Below, in pieces: positions 8,460 through 15,323 of a stretch of DNA of 24,522 bases. A program made the translations under genes and the position numbers. The stretch spans positions 1 to 24,522 of IMG/VR virus record IMGVR_UViG_3300044941_000449; one strand, written 5' to 3'. How positions within the stretch are numbered: position 1 is the stretch's first letter; the number at the start of each line of letters is the position of its first letter. Under the pieces are notes generated by a model. That model saw only the letters and a program-made list of their open reading frames with translations, ran no database searches and had not been told where the DNA came from. This DNA comes from a virus.

Positions 8460-11400
8460 GCGTAAGAACCGATGAAGTACAATTGAGGGTTACAATCGTA
8501 AGCGACAAGGCGAAACGCGAGCTTTCGATTTTAGACCAGGAAGCCTATCAGTTGCGTGAGCAGATGAAAGGCCTGCGCAAAAACACCAATGAATATGTGG
8601 CTGCCTCGGCCAAATTAAAAGAAGTGGAAAACAAGATGGCGGCCTTGCGGAAGCAAGCCGGGTTAAATGCGCTTACCTTGAAACAACTGAATCAAGAAGC
8701 AAGCAGATTGCGGCTCATGCGCGATCATATAACACCCGGAACGGCAGCATTCAGAGAAAACGAACAACAATTGCAAGCTGTTCAGCGGCGAATTCTTGCT
8801 GTAAGAAGCGGGATGGGACCATTTGCCGCAGCATGGAAACAAGTGAGTATCGAGGCTAAAGGCGCGCTTGCAGTGATGTCGGCAGCAGCATTGTATACTA
8901 ATCTGAAAAATTTAGTAACCGGCACAATAGAACTGGATGAAGCGCTGGTTGATGTGCGTAAGGTGACGGGATTAGCCGGTGAAGAATTGCAAAAATTAAA
9001 CACTGAGCTTGGCAAAATTGACACCCAAACGGCCAAAAGCGATTTGCTTGAATTAGCATACGAAGCCGGAAAGCTTGGCAATAACAGTGTGGAAGATGTA
9101 TTGGCTTTTGTAAGAGCAGCTGACCAGATAAAAGTTGCATTAGGCAAAGACTTGGGCGAAGGTGCTACCCGAGAAATAGGCAAATTGGTGAGCATCTTTA
9201 AATTAAAAGAAGAGTTTGGGCTTGAAAAAGGCATGCTTAAAATCGGCTCAGCCATTAATGAAGTGGGGATGGCTTCTACAGCATCAGAAGGCTATTTGGT
9301 GGAGTTTGCAAAAAGAATGAGTGGCGTGGTGGGCGTAGCGAAGATTTCAGCCCCTGAAATAATGGGATTAGCCGGAACATTGGACAGCCTAGGCCAAACT
9401 GCTGAGGTATCAAGTACAGCACTTAGCAAACTCCTTACAAAAATGGGTGGAAAAATGGAAGTGTTTGCCAAGATGGCTAAGATGTCTTTAGGTGATTTTC
9501 GGGCATTAATGAATGAGTCCGGTTTATCGGCTCTATTGAAGGTGATTGAAGAAATGGGAAAATCATCGGGAGGACTTGAAGACTTGGCAGCGCAATTGGG
9601 TGATATTGGACTTGATGGCGGCCGTGTGGTTGGCGTATTGGGCACCTTGAGCAAGAATATGGACGAAGTGAAAAGGCAAACTCAACTTGCTAATAAAGCA
9701 TTTCAAGAAGGAACAAGCATTACGAACGAATTTGCACTCAAAAATGAGAGCATGGGCGCAAAGGTTAAGAAAGCATGGAAAGAGGTTTTGAAAGCAATTT
9801 ACACGCCAAAAATGAAAGAGGCCGTCAATTCTTTGATTGATGGATTTGTAAACCTGGTTAATTACTTAAAAAACAATTTCGGCACCATTAAAACCGTTGC
9901 TAAACTTGTGGGCTTAATGGTAACAGCATGGGCAGCCTACAGAGTTATTGCATTGGCAGCCTTAATACCCGCAAGGCTCAAAACGATAGCTTTGAATCTT
10001 CAAACGGCTGCATTGCTCCGTGCGCAACAAGCTGAAGCCGCATTTATTGTAATGACAGCGCGCAGCACAACGGCAACACACATGTTTAATGCTGCAATGA
10101 AAGCAACGCCATGGGGTTTAGTGCTTACAATGATAACAACAGCAGTTGCAGCTTTTGCAATGTTTAGAAAAGAGCAGCAAGAAAACTCAAAAAGGCTTTC
10201 TATTCATAAAGAAATTCAAGACAAATACAACCAATCATTAAATGAAGAAGTTGCAAGAATGAATCTTTTATTTGAATCATTGCGCAAAACTAATCCCGGA
10301 AGCAAAGAGCGCAGCGAATTAATACGAAAAATCAATGAGAATTATGGAACACATTTGAAAAACATTTCCGATGAAGTTGCTTTCAATAAGCAGCTTGTTG
10401 AAAGCTATGAAAATTTAGTAAACTTAAAGATGCGTGAAGCAGCATTAAATGCCCAAAATGATATTGTTACGAAGCATATGGAGCGAATCATCGGATATAA
10501 AAAATTATTGATATCTCTTGAAGAAAACTTAAAAAATGCAGAAGTAGAACGAATAACAGCCACATCAACAGGTTACATGGGAAATTCCCCTGAAGAAGCT
10601 AAAGCGAATCAATTGAAAGCAAGGATTAGCGGTATTAAAGCTGCCATAGAAGAAGAGCAGAATTTAATACGGGAAATTTATGATCAAACAAATAAAGTTG
10701 TAGCTGATTTAAAAATTGAAGATAATATCAAACCCTATGAAGGTGGCGGAGACGAAACAAAGAAAAAAGCAAAAATAGCGGAATTGGTCAACTATCAAGC
10801 TTCTGAATATGAACGCTTAGCAGCAGAATTGAAAAAGATTCGGCAAAGTATGTTCAATGATTTGCTCAGCGATAATGATAAAGAGCTTATTGCCGCAGCG
10901 GAAAAATACAAAGCCTTGCTTGATGCGAACGAAGAAAGCATTTGGAAACTTCGCCAACTTGAATCGCAAGGCAACCAGGAAGCAATTCGCCAAATTAAAA
11001 TTCACGAGGATCAGCGAATTGAAATTTATAAGCTAAGAGACAAAGAACTCGAAGAAATTACTCGCCGCCAAGAACAGCAGCGCGAAAAAGAAATTGCAGA
11101 TGCAGAAGAAAAAATCCGCGAAGGATTAATGACAGAACTTGAGCGCAAAGTGAATGCCGTTGCTAAACATTATGATGAACTCATTGAGCTTGCAAAAAAA
11201 TACGGACTCGATATCACCCAGCTTGAACAAGCGAAGGAAGATGCAATCGCAAAAATCAATAAAGATGCAAAAGAGGCGATTGAGAAAGAACATAAGGAAT
11301 CACTGATGAAAACCGTGCAGAAATATGTCAGTGCGATACAAACTTTGGGCTCTGGCATAGAAAGTGCATTGAACAGCTTCAGCAGATTGGCGATGGAACG

Positions 11401-12229
11401 AAGCAACAAAGAATTAGAATTGTTCAAAGCCAACTATGATGCACGAATGACAAAGCTTGAAGAATATCATCAAGCCGGGCTTATTAATGAAGAAACATAT
11501 GCAAAGCAAAAAGAGAAGCTTCAAAAAGAAATGATGGAAAAGGAAAGGGCAATCAAAAAGGCTGCCTGGGAAAAGCAACGTGAAGCCGATTTGATTACAG
11601 CTGCCATCCGCATGTCCTTAGCAATTTTGGGAGGACTCATGACACAACCATTCTGGCCTAATGGTGTGGCTGCCGGTGCAGCAGCAGCCATAGCAGGTGG
11701 TGCTGAACTTGCATTCATAGCGGGACAACCAACACCTACTTTTGGTGGTGGTGGTTTCCTTGGTGATGGACCAAGCCATGATTCTTATTATGGAGGAATG
11801 CCCATCATTAATCCGTCAACCGGAAAAGTGATGGCAATGGTAGAAGGGCAAGAAGCTATTTTAAGCAAAAAGACAGTAGAGAAAAATCCCGGAATAGTGA
11901 GTGCTTTAGTAGAAGCCGGACAAAAGCACGATGGTGATTTAAAAAGCATATACAACACCCGTGGCGCAAATTTCAGCCCTAAATTTTTAAGTAAAGCAAT
12001 GGATACCACCGCGTATGCCCGGAGCGGCTTTTACTCCAAAGGCACAACGACAACGACGGCTAAAACTGCATCAGCTACCCTTTCTAACTCTACGCTTGAA
12101 AAGAAAATGGACAAGCTTATTGAAGTCACGTCTAAAAAGAATGAAAACTTGCATGCCACAGTGAGCATTCAAGAATTGAAAGAACGCCAAGATTTATATT
12201 CAAAAATTCAAAGAATCAGCAAAATTTAA
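8456..12229 (+). CDS. Tail tape measure protein (TP901 family)
   Basis: A 1257-residue tape measure protein, which sets tail length and helps DNA entry. The N-terminal 120 residues are a coiled coil. A TP901-type core lies at about 157-425 (LDEALVDVRKVTGLAGEEL and AYEAGKLGNNSVEDVLAF are typical). Hydrophobic segments follow at about 480-512 and 551-568. A long charged coiled coil runs from about 780 to 1045, and a Gly/Ala-rich hydrophobic stretch at about 1045-1090 includes GAAAAIAGGAELAFIAGQ. The length fits a long-tailed siphovirus. It is the last structural gene. No gene for a distal tail protein follows it, so tip proteins probably lie upstream or outside the window. Confidence 0.9.
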   Translation: MSVRTDEVQLRVTIVSDKAKRELSILDQEAYQLREQMKGLRKNTNEYVAASAKLKEVENKMAALRKQAGLNALTLKQLNQEASRLRLMRDHITPGTAAFRENEQQLQAVQRRILAVRSGMGPFAAAWKQVSIEAKGALAVMSAAALYTNLKNLVTGTIELDEALVDVRKVTGLAGEELQKLNTELGKIDTQTAKSDLLELAYEAGKLGNNSVEDVLAFVRAADQIKVALGKDLGEGATREIGKLVSIFKLKEEFGLEKGMLKIGSAINEVGMASTASEGYLVEFAKRMSGVVGVAKISAPEIMGLAGTLDSLGQTAEVSSTALSKLLTKMGGKMEVFAKMAKMSLGDFRALMNESGLSALLKVIEEMGKSSGGLEDLAAQLGDIGLDGGRVVGVLGTLSKNMDEVKRQTQLANKAFQEGTSITNEFALKNESMGAKVKKAWKEVLKAIYTPKMKEAVNSLIDGFVNLVNYLKNNFGTIKTVAKLVGLMVTAWAAYRVIALAALIPARLKTIALNLQTAALLRAQQAEAAFIVMTARSTTATHMFNAAMKATPWGLVLTMITTAVAAFAMFRKEQQENSKRLSIHKEIQDKYNQSLNEEVARMNLLFESLRKTNPGSKERSELIRKINENYGTHLKNISDEVAFNKQLVESYENLVNLKMREAALNAQNDIVTKHMERIIGYKKLLISLEENLKNAEVERITATSTGYMGNSPEEAKANQLKARISGIKAAIEEEQNLIREIYDQTNKVVADLKIEDNIKPYEGGGDETKKKAKIAELVNYQASEYERLAAELKKIRQSMFNDLLSDNDKELIAAAEKYKALLDANEESIWKLRQLESQGNQEAIRQIKIHEDQRIEIYKLRDKELEEITRRQEQQREKEIADAEEKIREGLMTELERKVNAVAKHYDELIELAKKYGLDITQLEQAKEDAIAKINKDAKEAIEKEHKESLMKTVQKYVSAIQTLGSGIESALNSFSRLAMERSNKELELFKANYDARMTKLEEYHQAGLINEETYAKQKEKLQKEMMEKERAIKKAAWEKQREADLITAAIRMSLAILGGLMTQPFWPNGVAAGAAAAIAGGAELAFIAGQPTPTFGGGGFLGDGPSHDSYYGGMPIINPSTGKVMAMVEGQEAILSKKTVEKNPGIVSALVEAGQKHDGDLKSIYNTRGANFSPKFLSKAMDTTAYARSGFYSKGTTTTTAKTASATLSNSTLEKKMDKLIEVTSKKNENLHATVSIQELKERQDLYSKIQRISKI

Positions 12230-12250
12230 TATTTTTGAAAAAATATAAAT

Positions 12251-12757
12251 ATGAAAAATATACTGATTTTATTCTTTCTTTCCTTTGTTCAATTGGGTTT
12301 CGCTCAATTTCCGTTGCAATTTGCCGATACTGTTTATTTCACAAGCGGAGCAAAAATTGCATGCCAATATAAAACGCACACATCCAAGCTTATTGCTTAT
12401 AAACTTTCCGGAGAAAAAGGCATTCAGGAAAGCGCCATTAGTGATGTGAGCCGCGTAAGCTTCTATTATAATAAGGAAGCCCAAAATAGCATTAATCGAA
12501 TTATAGGAAATTCGCTCTTTGAGAATGATAATTTGTGGAAAGCCGGGCAAGACCTGAAGCGAGGGTCGGCGATGTGGTATTCGGGAATGCTTGTGAGCCT
12601 TGTAGGCGGTGGACTTAGTATTGCAGGTGCTGCAACGCGAAATAATGCACTGAGCTTTTGCGGTGCCGCTGTGGGTGGCGTGGGATTTACAGTCGGCATG
12701 ATAAGCTTTTCGCAAATCGGCAAAGCCGGCAAAAGAATCCAACATTCCAGATATTAA
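12251..12757 (+). CDS. Secreted or membrane protein with signal peptide, moron candidate
   Basis: A 168-residue protein with a Sec signal peptide (MKNILILFFLSFVQLGFAQ, cleavage predicted near residues 18-19). A strongly hydrophobic, glycine-rich segment follows at about residues 110-156. The mature N-terminal part resembles small exported Bacteroidota proteins. It lies between the last tail gene and the convergent integrase gene, with its stop overlapping the integrase stop by 4 nt. That is the classic place for a moron, a gene expressed by the prophage to change the host surface or exclude other phages. That role is inference. A TATTTTTG at 12230-12237 matches the -7 consensus, but no clear -33 element is visible and it lies close to the start. 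Confidence 0.65.
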   Translation: MKNILILFFLSFVQLGFAQFPLQFADTVYFTSGAKIACQYKTHTSKLIAYKLSGEKGIQESAISDVSRVSFYYNKEAQNSINRIIGNSLFENDNLWKAGQDLKRGSAMWYSGMLVSLVGGGLSIAGAATRNNALSFCGAAVGGVGFTVGMISFSQIGKAGKRIQHSRY

Positions 12758-13914
12758 AGCCTGTTCATAAGCTGAACTTGTTCACTCATGCGTTTATCGG
12801 TAAGATGAACATATATTAATGTGGTTTCAATTTTACTGTGCCCCAGTAATTCTTTCAACACCTCAACTTTTCCGCCCTTCTCCAAAAATATAGTCGCAAA
12901 TGTATGGCGCCCTACATGGCTGGTTATTTTTTTGCGAATGCCAAGTTCCTTCCCAATGCTTCTCAATATTTCGTTATAAACCTGGTCGCTCGGGATATTG
13001 AATACCTTGCTTTTGTCGTTTCCTAAATATTTGCGAGCAGTATCACTGAGCGGCAGTTTCATTATTTTGCCAATGTGCGATGTTTTCTGTGGCACGAAAA
13101 TCAAGCAATTTTCCATAATGTTCTGCCATGTGATTTGTTTTAAATCACTTAAGCGCAAGCCTGTGTAACAAGAAAAAAGAAATGCCCTCAAACATTCATA
13201 GTAGGTACCCCAAAAAACATTGTACTTATATGCATTCTCCAACTTAAGCAATTCTTCATCATTCAGGAAAATTCTTTGTGTATCGGCCTTTTTTGTTTTG
13301 AAGTTTTTGTAGGCATCCTTGATGTACATGTTTTTTCTTCGTGCAAGGTTGATGAGCATTTTTATGTCTTTATGATGCCGCTGAATTGTATTGATGTGGA
13401 GCTTGTATTTCGTCCGGAGATACTTGTCGTATTGAGCCACCAACTCCTCATTAATATCTCTGAAGAATAAATCCGGGTGAACTTCTTTAAGCCTATTCAA
13501 TGCCAACAAGATGTGGTCAATTGTTGACCTTGTTTTGATCCCTTTCATTTGCTGAATTTGCTCATTTGCCCAATTATAGAAAGATGCTCTGTCTTTTGGA
13601 TTTTTATACCGGATTTTAAAATCCTGAATTGTAATGTTTTCTTCCATCATTATAGCATCCCATATAATGGAATGACAAATGCTTTTCACCTGCTGGATTT
13701 TAAGATTGTAAGTTTCCACCATGCCTTTGTTGATGTTACCGGTTTTATTATAAATAACCTTTTCCGCGGCATTATCCCAATTGACGGCCATAATATCAAA
13801 ACCTAAGGAAATATCCCATTTTTGGCGATTAATGATAGCGCGAAGTATAACCGCGTGCTCGCCTGCTTTTGTAATCTGGTCTTTTCTAATTAATACACGA
13901 TAGCTATAGTTCAT
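12754..13914 (-). CDS. int: Tyrosine recombinase integrase (Bacteroidota phage type)
   Basis: A 386-residue site-specific recombinase catalysing integration and excision through a 3'-phosphotyrosine intermediate. From the ATG at 13914 the catalytic residues are all present: R254 (TGLRLSDL), K277, H333 and R336 (HVGRHTFA), H359 (LLGHS) and nucleophile Y368. The N-terminal part (MNYSYRVLIRKDQITKAGE) is the arm-binding domain typical of Bacteroidota integrases, followed by a SAM-like core-binding domain at about 110-205. A GTG 14 codons upstream (13956) also keeps the frame open, but the ATG gives the normal N-terminus. The gene faces the structural module, and its upstream DNA carries direct repeats that are candidate arm sites. 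Confidence 0.93.
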   Translation of the reverse strand: MNYSYRVLIRKDQITKAGEHAVILRAIINRQKWDISLGFDIMAVNWDNAAEKVIYNKTGNINKGMVETYNLKIQQVKSICHSIIWDAIMMEENITIQDFKIRYKNPKDRASFYNWANEQIQQMKGIKTRSTIDHILLALNRLKEVHPDLFFRDINEELVAQYDKYLRTKYKLHINTIQRHHKDIKMLINLARRKNMYIKDAYKNFKTKKADTQRIFLNDEELLKLENAYKYNVFWGTYYECLRAFLFSCYTGLRLSDLKQITWQNIMENCLIFVPQKTSHIGKIMKLPLSDTARKYLGNDKSKVFNIPSDQVYNEILRSIGKELGIRKKITSHVGRHTFATIFLEKGGKVEVLKELLGHSKIETTLIYVHLTDKRMSEQVQLMNRL

Positions 13915-13953
13915 TAGTGAAACATTTTTTAGTGCAGTGAAACAAAAGTGAAA

Positions 13954-13975
13954 CACAGCGCATTTCTGCGCTGTG
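13954..13975. repeat. Perfect 9-bp inverted repeat upstream of integrase
   Basis: CACAGCGCA at 13954-13962 and TGCGCTGTG at 13967-13975 are perfectly complementary around a 4-nt loop. There is no T tract on either side, so it is a poor terminator. It lies in the untranslated leader upstream of the integrase ATG and overlaps the alternative GTG start. It may be a leader hairpin controlling integrase translation or part of the attachment region. Confidence 0.5.
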
Positions 13976-13993
13976 CAATAAAAAACACAAATG

Positions 13994-14009
13994 ATTGATT
14001 TTGAGGAAT
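13994..14009. repeat. 16-bp direct repeat, copy 1
   Basis: ATTGATTTTGAGGAAT at this position is repeated exactly at 14992-15007, in the same orientation and 998 bp away. The flanking bases differ, so the match is exactly 16 bp. The two copies bracket the repressor, the divergent promoter and the Cro-position gene. Confidence 0.75.
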
Positions 14010-14012
14010 AAC

Positions 14013-14047
14013 AAAATAGACAGTCAATAAAATTGAATGTCTATTTT
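14013..14047. repeat. Long AT-rich palindrome (att core or bidirectional terminator candidate)
   Basis: AAAATAGACA (14013-14022) pairs with TGTCTATTTT (14038-14047). Inside it TCAAT (14024-14028) pairs with ATTGA (14032-14036) around three A residues, with one G/A mismatch. The plus-strand copy is followed by T residues, so it could act as an intrinsic terminator. It sits between the two pairs of AGTGAAAC repeats, which also makes it a candidate recombination core. Confidence 0.6.
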
Positions 14048-14094
14048 TACGATTTGCGGTCTGGACGAAAGTCAAAAGATTTTTTAATGGCCTG

Positions 14095-14118
14095 ATAATC
14101 ATGTATGCATATGATTAT
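14095..14118. repeat. Inverted repeat ATAATCAT/ATGATTAT
   Basis: ATAATCAT (14095-14102) and ATGATTAT (14111-14118) form an 8-bp inverted repeat around GTATGCAT. It touches the right-hand pair of AGTGAAA repeats just past the end of the repressor gene. It may be a regulatory-protein site. It resembles but is not identical to the ATTATCAT motif in the control region at 14612-14678. Confidence 0.4.
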
Positions 14119-14136
14119 AGTGAAATCTTAGTGAAA

Positions 14137-14538
14137 CTATCCGTTAGCTCTGTGTAATTCTACAAGCTTTGAACGGTCGATTGGAAGCGACATCAAATAC
14201 ATTGACAGCTCCGATATTTTTTCCATCGCTGAAATGTATTTTTTTTGCAACTCTTCTTTTTCTTTCATGCATCTATTGAGCGGAGTTTCATATACAAGGT
14301 CCCTATCGGTTACTTGATCAATTTTTTCTTTGTTTAATTCAAATCCGTAATCAAGCAATTCCTTCGCTGTTGTATCAAATACTTTAGCTGCTTGCTCAAA
14401 CCTTGCCATGTTAATGGTTCGTGTTTTAAGCATTCGTTGAATGCCTTGTGTGGTCATATGCATTCTCCTGGCAAACTCAGATTTTGACATGCCTATTTCT
14501 TTCAGTTTCGTCTCTAACAATTCTCCGTAATGCATCAT
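14137..14538 (-). CDS. XRE-family phage repressor
   Basis: A 133-residue DNA-binding protein with an N-terminal helix-turn-helix at about residues 6-60 (LKEIGMSKSEFARRMHM, then TTQGIQRMLKTRTINMARFEQ, then AKELLDYGFE) and a C-terminal coiled coil at about 90-120 that probably mediates oligomerisation. A TTG six codons upstream extends the frame, but I prefer the double ATG at 14533-14538. There is no S24 peptidase domain, so LexA/CI-style self-cleavage is not expected and induction must use another route. It is divergent from the small gene at 14689, with 150 bp holding a promoter and two operator-like palindromes, so it is probably the lysogeny repressor. Confidence 0.8.
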   Translation of the reverse strand: MMHYGELLETKLKEIGMSKSEFARRMHMTTQGIQRMLKTRTINMARFEQAAKVFDTTAKELLDYGFELNKEKIDQVTDRDLVYETPLNRCMKEKEELQKKYISAMEKISELSMYLMSLPIDRSKLVELHRANG

Positions 14539-14611
14539 TAAACTATTTAATTTCAAATTTCTTTAAAATTTATTTCACTATAACACAATGTTTTACAGAT
14601 TTTTGTTACTA

Positions 14612-14623
14612 TTATCATGATAA
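14612..14623. promoter_or_regulatory. Operator candidate 1
   Basis: TTATCATGATAA is a perfect 12-bp palindrome just upstream of the -33 region of the rightward promoter. It shares the sequence ATTATCAT with the second candidate operator at 14666-14678. Binding by the XRE repressor is inferred from position. Confidence 0.5.
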
Positions 14624-14628
14624 ATTTG

Positions 14629-14660
14629 TTGCAAATAAAAATTAATTAGTATTATATTTG
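14629..14660 (+). promoter_or_regulatory. Early rightward promoter (Bacteroidota -33/-7 type)
   Basis: TATATTTG at 14653-14660 matches the Bacteroidota -7 consensus TAnnTTTG. A TTG at 14629-14631 lies 21 bp upstream as a plausible -33 element, and an overlapping TTTG is at 14625-14628. The start site would fall near 14666, about 22 nt before the ATG at 14689, inside the second operator-like palindrome. This would be the early promoter, repressed in the lysogen. Confidence 0.6.
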
Positions 14661-14665
14661 CAAAG

Positions 14666-14678
14666 TATTATCATAATA
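14666..14678. promoter_or_regulatory. Operator candidate 2
   Basis: TATTATCATAATA is a palindrome of two 6-bp arms around a central C. It lies over the expected transcription start of the early promoter and shares ATTATCAT with the palindrome at 14612. Repressor bound at both sites would cover the promoter on each side. Confidence 0.5.
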
Positions 14679-14688
14679 TTAGTTTCAG

Positions 14689-14961
14689 ATGGGTTTCAGG
14701 TCAAATAAAAAAAACAGTATTCTGCTTAGCAATCAAGAAAGAAATAAAGTTGCTGCTTACCTGCGCAGGTGGCTGACTTCTGAAGATGTTAGAGTTATTG
14801 CCGAGCAAACCAAAAAAAATTACGACTACCTAATGATTGTGAAAAGAAGTGGTAAAGGAAGCTGGGATATTATAAACAAAATGATTGAAGCCGCCGAAAG
14901 AAATGAGAAAAGTGTTTCGGCAGTGCTTCGAAAAATAAAAGCTAGTGGGTCGGCAGCCTAA
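14689..14961 (+). CDS. Small DNA-binding protein in the Cro position
   Basis: A 90-residue basic protein, the first gene rightward of the repressor. The segment SEDVRVIAEQTKKNYDYLMIVKRSGKGSWDIINKMIEAAERN reads like a helix-turn-helix with a following helix, as in small phage regulators. I therefore suggest a Cro-like antirepressor or early regulator, based mainly on place and size. It is preceded by a consensus promoter and two operator-like palindromes. A run of nine T residues follows at 14976-14984, but no strong hairpin precedes it. Confidence 0.65.
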   Translation: MGFRSNKKNSILLSNQERNKVAAYLRRWLTSEDVRVIAEQTKKNYDYLMIVKRSGKGSWDIINKMIEAAERNEKSVSAVLRKIKASGSAA

Positions 14962-14991
14962 CAGCGATTACGTTCTTTTTTTTTCTGTCGA

Positions 14992-15007
14992 ATTGATTTT
15001 GAGGAAT
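14992..15007. repeat. 16-bp direct repeat, copy 2
   Basis: Exact second copy of ATTGATTTTGAGGAAT, also at 13994-14009. This one lies 25 nt upstream of the tRNA-like sequence. Confidence 0.75.
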
Positions 15008-15032
15008 TCGCTATTTACCATAACGACTTCCG

Positions 15033-15106
15033 GATGTGATAGTGTAACGGCAGCACAGATATAGATATTCATTATCGAGATTAGGGTTCGAGTCCCTTGC
15101 ACATCG
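15033..15106 (+). tRNA. Degenerate tRNA-like sequence
   Basis: An acceptor stem GATGTGA/GCACATC (six pairs plus one A/G mismatch) encloses a D-arm GTGTAACGGCAGCAC (15042-15056), which is close to consensus. It also encloses a T-arm with loop TTCGAGT (15087-15093) and stem TAGGG/CCCTT, which has an outer T/T mismatch. The variable loop is the usual five nt. The anticodon arm is abnormal: GATA (15058-15061) pairs with TATC (15073-15076), leaving 11 nt between and no standard 7-nt loop, so I cannot read an anticodon. CCA is not encoded. It may be a decayed tRNA, a host tRNA fragment carried by the attachment site, or a tRNA-like RNA with another role. A strong terminator follows 30 nt downstream. 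Confidence 0.5.
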
Positions 15107-15136
15107 CTCATGCAACCAACCTGAACACACAGCCCG

Positions 15137-15172
15137 GTGCGAAACGGTTTAACCACCGTTTCGCACTTTTTT
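15137..15172 (+). terminator. Strong intrinsic terminator
   Basis: GTGCGAAACGGT (15137-15148) and ACCGTTTCGCAC (15155-15166) form a perfect 12-bp stem around the loop TTAACC, followed by six T residues on the plus strand. There is no matching A tract on the left, so it works in the plus direction only. It would end transcripts from the early promoter that include the tRNA-like sequence. The next gene starts only 25 nt further on. Confidence 0.85.
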
Positions 15173-15197
15173 AAAAAGTAACTTTAATTGACTATAT

Positions 15198-15323
15198 ATG
15201 CTTAGTAGAGAAAAAAGTACAACTGAAAAATTGGTTGATTTTGCAGCCTGGGTTATCATCGCATCCGCTGCGCTGAGTGCTTTCTTTATTGTTTCCGGAC
15301 TCATTATTTTCTTATTCATATGA
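15198..15323 (+). CDS. Tiny single-pass membrane protein (41 aa)
   Basis: ATG at 15198 to TGA at 15321-15323. A short charged N-terminus (MLSREKSTTEKLVDF) is followed by one long hydrophobic segment (residues 16-41, ending in SGLIIFLFI), so it is probably a single transmembrane protein. Its stop overlaps the next start (ATGA), which supports a real coupled gene. A role such as host takeover, superinfection exclusion or a phage-encoded toxin is possible, but nothing in the sequence decides. Confidence 0.6.
   Translation: MLSREKSTTEKLVDFAAWVIIASAALSAFFIVSGLIIFLFI

Larger units (their letters stand above)
13916..14137. other. Candidate phage attachment region with AGTGAAAC arm-type repeats
   Basis: The octamer AGTGAAAC occurs at 13916-13923, 13936-13943, 13947-13954 and 14130-14137, with AGTGAAAT at 14119-14126. 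The last octamer reaches one base into the 3' end of the repressor gene. An inverted copy (ATTTCACT) lies at 14572-14579. Two pairs, 13936/13947 and 14119/14130, have the same 11-bp spacing, about one helical turn, as expected for tandem binding sites. They bracket a palindrome at 14013-14047. This layout next to the integrase start resembles an attP with arm sites on each side of a core. The interpretation is inference, and the octamer could also serve as a repressor operator. Confidence 0.45.

Noticed and set aside
8782-9654. Several minus-strand open frames inside the tape measure gene.
   Set aside because: They are shadows of the strong plus-strand coding frame and show no domain signature.
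13954-13975. Hairpin upstream of the integrase as an intrinsic terminator.
   Set aside because: The stem is perfect but no T tract follows it on either strand.
14976-14984. Nine-T run after the gene at 14689 as a terminator.
   Set aside because: No stable hairpin precedes it, whereas the hairpin at 15137-15172 is a much better terminator.
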